64,000 nucleotides of DNA from Larus michahellis (taxonomy: Eukaryota; Chordata; Aves; Charadriiformes; Laridae). Position 1 is the stretch's first letter. Every line of letters begins with the position of its first letter. Positions 13,401 through 22,814 of this stretch are shown here, piece after piece. Under the pieces are notes generated by a model that worked only from the letters and a program-made list of their open reading frames with translations, had not been told where the DNA came from and searched no databases. A program made the position numbers and the translations under genes. The stretch lies in NCBI RefSeq assembly GCF_964199755.1, contig NC_133896.1, positions 84,676,215-84,740,214 of the forward strand. The letters are read 5' to 3'.

Positions 13401-14385
13401 CAGTACAAAACACAAAACCCTGAGATGCCTCATGAATATTTACATTACCTGAAGAATTAATGGAGCTGTATCTATATAACACAACTGTGAATATAACTTT
13501 ACAGACTCCCCTCCTGTTGGTTTTGGTTGTTTTGGGTTGGTAGTTTTTTTTTCCCAATTCTACTCTACATGTAAAGATTACAGAAAATACCAGATTTTTC
13601 CGACATAAAGCATATATCAGGACTAAGTCCAACAGTGAAGGTCCAGAGATAGAAAAAGGACACTGGAATAACTAAACAAAGATCAGCAGTAGGCATTAAA
13701 TCTAATGGCTCTTTGCACACTGTGGTCTGATATACAAATAATTTTAGGAAGGAGACTGGATGGGAAAGCACAGAAATAGCAGAATTCAGTGAGGTGTAAC
13801 ATAGTTTGGAGTTCATAGCAGAGCTGCGGCCCCAGAAACAATGAGATAATGTGGAAAGAACCACAGAGCTTTTGACTGTAGCAGTAAAGTAATAGTGACA
13901 CAGTATCAGCCCTGAACATTATTGTAAGCTTGTACACTGGGAACTCAAACACAAAGGTTTTATGCACTGAGCAGATTTGTTCCTTGCATATGGGAACTGA
14001 AAGCTCACTGCTGCACATTGTCTTCTGAAAAAGGATATCGCTCACTCCCCCCAGTTGCATTGCAATAAGGCAAATGCAGGTGAAAACAGCAGAAGTCCAG
14101 CACACGACATTTGCCTAGCGATTGTCTTTTCCACAAGGATCACAACACTGACCCACAGCTGCACTCCCGAGACTTCAGAAGAAATGAACTCTACATGTTT
14201 TGTCTCTGAGCTGTCTGCATGTAACCTGGGCCACAGATTTTTCTTTTTGTATTTCCTTTTTTGAAAATGTCCTGAAAGAAGACAGATAAGTCCTTTCAAA
14301 GTATTCCTTTCTCTGTTACCCACCCCCTTTCCACCTATTAAACTTCATAGGCAGCAATTAACAATGAAGCAGAGAATAAACTTAC
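7407..14385 (-). other. ANO2: ANO2 intron 1
   Basis: This 6979-base intron runs between the start-codon exon and exon 2. It holds unique AT-rich sequence, a G7 run followed by a short CAC repeat (about 8119-8167), T-rich tracts near 9095-9200, and a (TA)n(GA)n microsatellite at 10138-10166. I see no CR1 copy and no further exon. Confidence 0.7.
10138..10166. repeat. (TA)n(GA)n compound microsatellite
   Basis: About six TA units run directly into about nine GA units, preceded by a shorter TATATATA at 10090-10098. It lies in ANO2 intron 1 and is likely length-polymorphic. Confidence 0.9.
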
Positions 14386-14404
14386 CGGGTTTGTGTGTTT
14401 CCAT
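14386..14404 (-). CDS. ANO2: ANO2 coding exon 1, start codon
   Basis: The coding part of this exon is only 19 bases: ATG GAA ACA CAC AAA CCC G, giving METHKP plus one base, followed by the consensus donor GTAAGT (14385-14380). The start context is strong (A at -3, G at +4). The single leftover G joins AC of exon 2 to make Asp, restoring METHKPDFPLV, which has the same spacing of M, T, P, D, P, L as the human ANO2 N-terminus. The 5' UTR and transcription start lie to the right (above 14404) and cannot be placed by eye. The exon is short, so the call depends on splice phase and start context rather than on its own similarity. Confidence 0.72.
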
Positions 14405-14700
14405 GTTGCCTGGAGGTTTGGCTGGAAGTTGCGTCAGTGCTAATAGGATGTGGCTACACTGACCGTGTGCACAATCTGCTTCTGCCCTGGCTTAAGTAGT
14501 GAACAGCACTAGCAGCTATTTCCATCCTGGCTTGATCCTGCTGTCAGCAAACCACAAACTGAAGCTAATTAGCGAGACCTTCTGTTTTCGTGATTACTAT
14601 CATGGAGGCAAGAGAGGGGACAAGGAAAAACTCCCATGACCTGAGAGGCCATGGCAATTCTCTGCTGGAACTTCAGCATCTTGTCTTCATGCTCCATAAT
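14405..14700 (-). promoter_or_regulatory. Probable ANO2 5' UTR and proximal promoter region
   Basis: This is the sequence directly upstream of the ANO2 start codon. It has no CpG island and no clear TATA box, so the promoter looks tissue-restricted. A palindromic CTAATTAG homeodomain-type core lies near 14565 (gaagctaattagcgag), and an inverted GGATCAAG motif (forward cttgatcc) lies near 14531. These would fit a sensory-neuron gene, but the sites are short and the link is inference. Confidence 0.35.
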
Positions 14701-17700
14701 GCCTCAACAAGCAACGTAACAAGAGACATATCTTGTCCTAACTCCCCAGAAGGCAGTGGAGGAAAGGAAGAAAAAAGCTAATGCAAAACCAGCCAGCTCT
14801 GTCCCAAAAACTGTTATTCAAGGATTAGACTATCCTGGAGGTGGTTTCTGTGGGGAAGAGTGTCTTTGCTGTAAAGCAAAGCTTTACAGTGCTTCCAGGT
14901 AGGAGGTAAGTGCAGAAACCTTTTTATAAGGCTCTATCTCAACTACTCAAGTTACCTTACTGCCTGGATGCAGCACTGTCATTCCTGCATGAAATATTCA
15001 GGGGATTATCTTGTAATCAACTGTCTAATCAGAACGGGTGATGGATCCTGCTTAGCCTGCAACCTTATTATTTAAGCAATGTATTGGGAAGAAAAGTTGT
15101 TGATGACTAATACCATCTGAGAAAGGACTTTTATCTGCTAATGATGATTGGAGGGAGGTGTAATTATTTGGAGTTCAAACCTTTTTCTTCTTTTAGCCTA
15201 TTTAGGACACTACAAGAGTTTCACTAGAGTGAGAGGGGGAAATGGATTTATTCAGTGACTGAATAAAGTACAGTGTTTCTACTAGCTTGTGAATTAGCAT
15301 CGCGCACTGTGTCATGACCAGCAAGAATAGCAGTTTTCTATATCACAGAGAAATGTACAGATGTACTGTGGCTAAACTATCAGTCAAAGATACTGAGTTT
15401 ATACAGGGACCGGTGTGGCTGTTGTGTCCCAAAACTTGGGCTGGGTGCTGTAAAACTTTCCCAGCAAGGCTAAGAAATACACATGCTGCTTTAAACTCCA
15501 GACAAATTGTCATGAGGTCGTTTCCCTTTTAATGAAATGACTATAGTCAGACCAAAGAGAATGAGATTAAATTAGATGACTGCGTTCATCTGTTTATTTC
15601 AGCTCAACTGAAGTGCCATATGAGGAATTTTATGTGTAACCTACATTAATGCTGTATGCCTGGTTTTACTTAAAAAGGAGAGAAGTTAGGACCCCAGACT
15701 CCATCTTGAATGGCTTTATACAGGTCAGTCAAACTTTTCTGTGCTACGATTTACCCCTGACAAAAGGGGAAAAGTAATGATTAGGGTCTTTATGCATACA
15801 GGGAAGGTGAGTACTTTTAAACGTTACAGAATACTTTTTTAATAATTACTTTTCTATTCACATAGAATAATGTCTTCATATAGGGAAAGTTAAATTGCCC
15901 CACCCTTCTTAGTTACTCCTTTGGAGTGGCATTTCCTAATTTCTAAGTAATGTATCAACAGGTATCAAATCATTGTTCTTCTTACCCTGCTAGTATCTTA
16001 TCTTAACCTCAGAACGGCTTTCAGTTACAAAACAGGCAACAACCTGGATTCCAAAGTTTCTGGACTGATTAGTCTAAAAACTATTAGATCACAGAAATAA
16101 AAAAAAAATCAAAAAAAGTATTCTCAGTTGCTGCGTGTTAAGTTCTCTAGTAGGGGGGATGCTACTTCATATAGTCTTTTGTTTGCACACTAGCCCACGC
16201 ATACAAGTTTTGAGGCCTGTAATTTTTTTTGATTGCATAACCACCCCATCGCTTTGAACAAATTAATTGCTCTTTGTTTGATTGCTTTGCTGAAATGTCC
16301 ACAGTTACACAGATCTCAATGTTTATGCTTACTTTCTACAGGGCAATAGTGCAATCACATAGAGCTCCCGGTAACTTTTTGCTAGCAAAGTGGGGCAGAG
16401 AATACTCCAAGAGAAGCAACTGTTGAACTGCTTTTTGCCTTGATGTTTTATAACCAATTAATCTGCTCCCTTAACACAGAGCAAACCTACTGCTTTGTAT
16501 GTACATATCTCCGGGAGAGGGGAATGAATATTTGCTTAAAATTATGCTATTTTATATCCACATTATATGCTGCACCAACTAAATGATAGAACAGAAAGGC
16601 ATACCCACTAATTTTGGATAGTGTAGGAACGTAGAGCCAGGTCCTGCTGGAATCCCTGTGGACACAAAGCTCTACCTACGTGGGTTCAAGTTACTAGCTC
16701 CTATAAGACATAAGGATGGGTCCGTTACAGGTAATACAGTTAGCTGAGGTAATAAATAATATACACAGGAGGCAATATGATAGGAAGCAATATCCATCTG
16801 GTTAAAATGGAACTGAGTCTGTAGTCTATTTTTAAGGCCATTTTCCAATGGAGAAAATCATAGCTTGGCATCACTATGTTTCCTGAGGCACCTGGGTATG
16901 GGGTTAGCTGACAATGCAGAGCTGAGACAAATAATACCAATGTACTACATTGTGTTTCACCTGCTGTAGAGGAGTGGTGCTTACGAGTCTGTAAAAGTTA
17001 TCAGAGAGATTAGATGCATTTAATAATTAAGAAGTTATATAAGACTCCTCCCCAAATCCATTTAATGTTCCTGTAAATCTATCCTGTAGCATGCTTAACG
17101 ATCCAGCTGGTCTTCTGAAGTGGTGGGACACCTTCTGAATCATTGGCAGAAAGGCAAAGACTAAGATAGCTCAAAACAAGCAGTACGTACAAGTTGAAAA
17201 ACAATGTTCCTCAAAGCCTGGATTCTGCTGGTGAATGTCAATAAAGCAGTCTGAAGCACAGCGCTGTCTGATGTGTGGGCACACTACCACTCATACAGTA
17301 CACAACTCTCTACTAAGCAGATACTTGAATATAGGCATGATTACGTTCTTCACTTCTGCTAGGGAAGACTGCTTCTGGAAACAGCAGAGTTGCATTAAAT
17401 GGAACCGGGCTGTGTGAAAGGCAATCGGAACCTGCATGGAGGAAGTCTAAGCCCATTGCCTTACTGGCACCGTTAAAGCCTTAGATGAAAGACAGCTCTT
17501 TTGGGGCAGGCTGCCTGAAAAAGTTTGATTCTCATGCCAGCAGGTCAAGGTGACAAATGTATGTAGCTTCTCAGTCTGTCAAGGGAGATGTTATAATATT
17601 CCCTTCCTCTTGCTTTTTCCTGCTTGTCTGTTTCTATGACAGGATTTTCAAGGAAGAAGCTCCTTCTGGCCTTGAGCACAAGAGGGCCTTGTCTTTGCTT

Positions 17701-20078
17701 GGAATATACAGGTGATAGCCAGGCCTGAATAATAACATATAGACCATACAGAAGTCCACAGAACTCTATTCTGTAAGAAAACCCAATAAGTTCTCATGGG
17801 AAGTATTGCACACCCACTTTAATCAATGCACTGGCATGGGTGCCTGAAAGCAAAATTGCAACCAAGGAAGGTGAAGAAAACCACACAGTATGACACGTGT
17901 TCTTGAAGCGGTGTAAAGTCTTAATACAGTTCTGTTCATCCAATCACACTGAGTTACTTCTGCTATGAATTTGATCTTATAACCAAGCAGTTTTCCAATA
18001 AATAACCTGGAGCTCCTTAGGAAAAAATACTAATTGCTCTACTATGAAAGCCAATATCTTTATTTAAGTCTTTTTCTCTCTTGAGACACTTAAATCCACA
18101 AGATATTTCTTGTTAATTGAGGCAGAAGTAATGAAAGCAGGAATGCTCGCCTGTTTGTCGGGCAGATCCTTCCATCCACTCTGTTGCTGCATGTGTCTGT
18201 TTTTCAGAAGCTCCAGAAAACTGTGGTTCCACCTCTGCCCCTGTGGATGCTCCTGTGTGTGCTCCCTATGCCAATAAGCTGGTCCCTGACTTATACAATT
18301 ATCTGATTAGAAGATGTCCCTGAAGCCTTAGCTGCAATGCTGTTTCATGAGCTAAGAAAGGTCAGTCTGGGTGAGGGCACCAATGGAAACAAAGGGGCAG
18401 TCCAGCGATGGTGAGGGGAAGAGTAAGACATTGCCTTTTATCCCTATCCACCCCTTTTCTCTGGTTCTCTCTCATGTTGCAGGCTGCTGTTCCAGGTGTT
18501 GCTTATTTGCAGCTTCAGCATGAGCTGCTGTGCAGTTGATTACCTGGGTGACCCAAATCCATCTGTCGGGGAGCTTAATATCCAGAGCCAGCTACAAGGA
18601 ACTAGTGCGAGGATGGAGGAAAACTGGTGACAGAGATCTACTGCAGTAAGTGGGACTGGGATCAATTAAAATTTGGTTTCCCTCCCTGGGGTTTTTGTGG
18701 TCCCGTAGCAGAAGAAACAGAGATGCACAGAAAGCCCAAGCCCTGAGTTTCTCCTAGCACTGTCCAGCAATAGAGGATGTCTTGAATAAATAATAGTAAG
18801 GGAAAAAAGGGCCTACAATTCAATATGTGTTGAATCCACAGCTGAATGGCAAAAGAGATGAAGAAGGGATCTGCCTGGTTCCTCTCAAAAAGGAATACAA
18901 CTTGCCTTTCTAGTTGAAAGCACAGAGGGAGTTTTTGTTTGCTCCCAAAGGGAGCCATTCATGCAGATGGGGAGGTGTTTTGACCCGTTTAATAATGTCG
19001 CATTGGCATTCATGTGAGAAGCAATAGCTCTTCATCTCAAAACTTTCCTCCCTGTGACCCAGGGACAATGGTGACAGTGTCCTCTGAAATGCCTTCCATT
19101 TCTACAGATGCCAACCTAAAAACTGCACAAGGATAACCTGATTTCCTGCCCTTTTCTGCTAGACTTCTCTGGAGCACTCTTACCCTTCAGGACTTCTATA
19201 TATGCTTTTCACTGGTTCACTTCTGCTAGAGCTGGAAAAACTATGATTTTTTTTCACCCACAGCCTATTCCTAAGCCTTAGTGATTCTATCACAAACATA
19301 GGGAAAATTTGGGGTGGTTGGGGGTTTTTTTTATAACAATAGGAGGCATATATAGCTGATTTTTATATTTATATATATTTTTAAAAAAGTAAATTGAATG
19401 AGAAGTTTAAATATTTCTTGTCTTTCAAAAAGGCGAATAGAATGAACAGTTTTCCCTTGTTCATATTTTTGAGAAATTAGCACTTCCCAATGAAACTGCT
19501 TGACTGGCATTATATTCCACCAGGATCCACCTTCTGATTGCCTTTTGATTTCCATATCCTGACCAGACCAAGTGGAGATGAAATTCTGCTAAATTTATCC
19601 CTGGCAGCAGTAACTAAATTAAACCTGCCACTGACAATTCTGCATTTGAAAGAACTCTAACTTTTGTAGTTAATGCAACAGATGAAGTTCTGGTATTTGG
19701 AAATAAGGGAAATTATTCATAAGCCGTCTCTTCAATTGATATGCGGAAGTGCCAAATAAATAGGTAAGCCCCATTCACAAGTACTGAGGACTTGCAGAAG
19801 TCACGCAGCCTGTCCTCAGCACACAATTTCTTTCCATTCAGCTTCAGGAGGAACATGTCTATGCATTGCAGAAATACATTTGGTTGTCTGAGACATATCC
19901 AGTATTGTTTGTGTACCAAGAACATGACCCTCTTACTATGAAATCTTATGCCATAATTTCTGTACTCCTTGACAAGAGGGGAAAAAAAGAGCAAAACCGT
20001 AAAAGTCCACAGTGTGTCACTAAGGTCTCAAGTGGGGAATGCAAATGTAATGTCTCTGAAGACAATGCTAAATGCTTT
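14701..20078. other. Intergenic DNA between ANO2 start and VWF end
   Basis: About 5.4 kb without a recognisable gene, RNA gene or CR1. It is mostly unique sequence of ordinary base composition with short T and A runs. The whole VWF-ANO2 spacer is about 6.2 kb, in the tandem arrangement also found in mammals. Confidence 0.65.
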
Positions 20079-20083
20079 GGGAT
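20079..20083. repeat. Left target-site duplication of solo LTR (GGGAT)
   Basis: Five bases GGGAT directly abut the LTR start TGTCC at 20084. The identical GGGAT follows the LTR end at 20424-20428. Confidence 0.9.
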
Positions 20084-20423
20084 TGTCCTGGTTCCGGCGG
20101 GGGTAGGGCTAATTTTCCACGGGGCCACAAGTATCCCATGCCCTGTGAGCCACGCTCGCCCCGAGCTGCCGGGGGAGGGGGTGGGAAGCCCCCGCTTGGA
20201 GGGCGTCCCGGCTCCGGTCGGTGAGCGGCGGTTCCGTAACCGTGTTTGTGTATTCCTCTGTCCGTGTTATTGTTGTTGTTTGCTTGTTCCCTCTCCTGTT
20301 CTGTTAAACTGCCTTTGTCTCAACCCACGAGTTTTGCCTTTTTCTTCCGATTCTTCCCATATTGGGAAAGCCCAAGCGAGCGGCACGTGGTTCTTTGTTG
20401 CCGTCTGAGGCTAAACCCCGACA
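20084..20423 (+). mobile_element. Solo LTR of an avian ERVL-type endogenous retrovirus
   Basis: A 340-base element beginning TGTCCTGGTTCCGGCGGGG and ending GGCTAAACCCCGACA, flanked by a perfect 5-bp direct repeat. The near-terminal block 'gtctcaacccacgagtttt' and the complementary ends (tggttccggc / gctaaacccc) are those of a very common avian ERVL-class LTR family. Typical copies are longer as I recall them, so this one may be a shorter subfamily or carry an internal deletion. No internal viral genes are present, which is the outcome of LTR-LTR recombination. It is GC-rich with several CpGs. It lies about 150 bases past the VWF poly(A) signal, in opposite orientation to VWF and ANO2. Confidence 0.93.
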
Positions 20424-20428
20424 GGGAT
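20424..20428. repeat. Right target-site duplication of solo LTR (GGGAT)
   Basis: An exact copy of the GGGAT at 20079-20083, confirming both LTR boundaries. The lack of mismatch suggests a fairly recent insertion. Confidence 0.9.
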
Positions 20429-20574
20429 ATGTTTTTTTAAGTAGAAGCAATTATTTAATTATTTCTGTTACTGTGTTGTGGGTTTGCTTTTTTTTTTTTT
20501 TTAATATTTTAAATAATGTGAATTACTTTACCCGGTGAAGATGAAAGAGAACAATACAATAATCAAAAAATGCT

Positions 20575-20732
20575 CCATTGTGCTAGTAAGTTTTATTGTT
20601 TGCTACGTTGATACAATTAGTTAGTTGGGATTCTACTGGATAAAACGGTCTACAAAGAGAAAATGAGGCTTGCACTGCAAAGTTCCTTCATCATAAAACT
20701 TGAGATTACACAACTGGGCTTCTTAGAAATAT
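20575..20732 (-). other. VWF: VWF 3' UTR
   Basis: About 155 bases run from the VWF stop codon to the expected cleavage region after AATAAA. The short length is like the human VWF 3' UTR. The exact cleavage site is inferred: a CA lies near 20578, with a T-rich downstream element on the minus strand at about 20540-20570. Confidence 0.7.
20592..20597 (-). terminator. VWF polyadenylation signal AATAAA
   Basis: A canonical AATAAA on the minus strand (TTTATT on plus), 136 bases past the stop codon. It is followed within 50 bases by a T/GT-rich stretch (attttttgattattgt). It is the first canonical signal after the stop. Confidence 0.8.
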
Positions 20733-20921
20733 TCAGTCTGTACACTTCCGAGAATAGCATTCACACTGAGAGGCAGAAGGGATATAATGCTGCACCACCG
20801 TCCCATTGGCACACCGGAGGGGGATCGTGACTATGGTTGTTTGAGTGGCAGTACAGCAGCTGCACAGGTCTTCCCATTTCCCTGTCTGAACAGAGTATCT
20901 GGTATTGCTTCTGCACTTGCC
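20733..20921 (-). CDS. VWF: VWF last coding exon: C-terminal cystine knot and stop
   Basis: This exon codes the last 62 residues of VWF, from GKCRSN to SRKCTD and then TGA (20735-20733). The CTCK domain drives tail-to-tail dimerisation of proVWF in the endoplasmic reticulum. The CSCC cluster (LCSCCTAT) and the penultimate-region Cys (RKC, the equivalent of human C2811) that form the inter-chain disulfides are intact. NGTVV keeps the C-terminal N-glycan site (human 2790). The acceptor is TTCCATTCAG above 20921; the start is phase 0, after Cys-Glu of the preceding exon. Human ends SPRKCSK and this ends YSRKCTD. Mucin CTCK domains were considered, but the upstream exons are clearly VWF. Confidence 0.95.
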   Translation of the reverse strand, partial: GKCRSNTRYSVQTGKWEDLCSCCTATQTTIVTIPLRCANGTVVQHYIPSASQCECYSRKCTD

Positions 20922-22716
20922 CTGAATGGAAAAAAGAGATACCGAGTTTGAACATGCCAGATTTCAGTGAGATCAGAATCCACGTTCTTCCCTAGAAAAC
21001 ATCCGTGGACAGCTTCTCCTGGAGTTCAGTGCTCTGCTGTAAAACACAAACTCAGAGACAAGTATCTGATACCAGAGTGTGGGGTGCTGGTCAAAGTGTA
21101 ATGTCTTATGAGCATAAGCATAGCGAAGGAGAGATGAAGAAACTGATCACACAAAAAAAGCCTATAATTTAAGATAACATAGGTGATGTCCAGGGCTGTA
21201 TTATTGGCTTCTAAGCACCTATGGTAATCATCTCAGCTATATGAGATTGTGCATTCGGAAAGTGCTTTAGCCAAAACATGGCAAGTTACACGTCAATGGC
21301 TGTCCTGCTGGCTGCTATTTTTCCTTGTTCTACTTCTCTGGACACTTTACTAATTTAGACCAAGCCATCAATGGCTGTAGCTATAAGCTTTCATAATGTA
21401 AAAACAAATAGCCCCACATCAAACTCTGTCAGAGTCCCTTTCTTTTTGAGGCTTTGCATTCTTATTTCTGAGATGAATACCAAAAAATTATATAGCATTA
21501 TCAGGGAGGACTTTAGAAAAACTGTTCTCTACACCAGCTATAGCAGGAGTACTTAGTTTACTCAATATATGGACAGATTAGCAATATAAAATCTGTACTT
21601 TTGCAGGTGAATCTTCAATACATATGACTTTATGGCTAAGGACCTGATTATCATTGAGTTTGTGGACAGGACAAGAGGTCAAGAATTTATTTTTTAATTA
21701 AAAGGTAAGTGTTTTCGTTGCTTTTCTTAAAGCTTCCACTCTTATTAAGACTTTTGTAGCAAATGAAGGTCCTTTGCCAGAAAAGCTCAGGCATGTGTGC
21801 CCTTAATACTTCTCTCTGTTCCCATTCTTTTCCCAGTAGTCATGGGAAAGAGAGGGACTCATTTTGCCTACTGCCTTAATTAAAGAGAATACTCAAGGGG
21901 CTGGGTGCAAGCCATCTTCTTGGCTGCCACCCTTGTATGGCATAGTTGGGATTTTATAGAATCCTTGTATGAAGCTTGGTTATCTTGGATTGAGCATCTA
22001 TTCTGCTACAACCCAGTCTTGGAAGAGAATGTCATTTTTCGTTCCCAGTCTCAGAGAGATGGGAACGTCCAGAAGGGAAACCACGCTGCTGTTCCAAATG
22101 GAAGTTGCCCTATAAGGTGTAATCAGTAATGGGCAGGAAATTAAACTTCTAATCTGATTATGGAAGAAATGCACAAGACAAACAGATTAGTGCTCAGAGC
22201 ACTTACAGAGCACAGAAGTCAAATCGTAGCACCCAAGTTTAAACATCTTTTAAAGTATCATGCATCTAAATACCTATTCACACTCTCAGAAATCAACTTC
22301 AGAGCCTGAAGAGGGATACGTGGGCTTAACTGTAGACTCAGATCTGAAAATCAGCCTCACTAATACTAAGATGAAAATTCTTTATGAAGAAAGTCCTAAT
22401 AAAGCTACTTCAGAGTCGTTAATTTCTGATGGAAGCAAAGGAGAGCGGTATGAACAAAGCCTTTGTGTCTAACGTATGTGCCTTTTTTCATGCTGGCTTG
22501 AATAGAGAAAATTCAGCATCACGAAATTACTTTAGGAAATAAATGCCAATGAGGTTTACACTGAGTGAATCAATGAGAAGGACAGAAACCGATGCTGCAC
22601 TTACTGTAGTGAAGCCATAGTGGAGGCAAAGGTTTCCCTTGTGGAAGGGAGAAAGGGGGCAAGGGCAGGGCTTGGGAAGGGGGGGGTTTGCTTTTTGTCT
22701 CTTTTTTTTTATTTAC
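20922..22716 (-). other. VWF: VWF intron (last)
   Basis: 1795 bases of GT-AG intron between the two cystine-knot exons. AT-rich unique sequence; no repeat family recognised. Confidence 0.8.
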
Positions 22717-22814
22717 CTCACAGTGAGAAATAGGCACTTCCTTTTCAGCTACACATCCATTGGTATTCCTATACTGCAGTCTGCTACTTACTGGTCGACA
22801 TTCCACTTCCACAC
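22717..22814 (-). CDS. VWF: VWF exon: start of cystine knot
   Basis: 98 bases code VEVECRPVSSRLQYR...CVAEKEVPISHCE, corresponding to the human segment with ECNDITARLQY and IHYCQ. It contributes three CTCK cysteines. Together with the last exon all 11 CTCK cysteines of human VWF have a counterpart. The acceptor is CTTGGTAG; the first two bases GT complete a Cys codon begun by T at 26914; the donor is GAG|GTAAAT. Confidence 0.93.

Noticed and set aside
19866..20408. 180-codon open frame on the plus strand
   Set aside because: It runs from intergenic DNA through most of the solo LTR, shares no similarity to a known protein and has no promoter or splice support. It is a chance frame opened by the GC-rich LTR.
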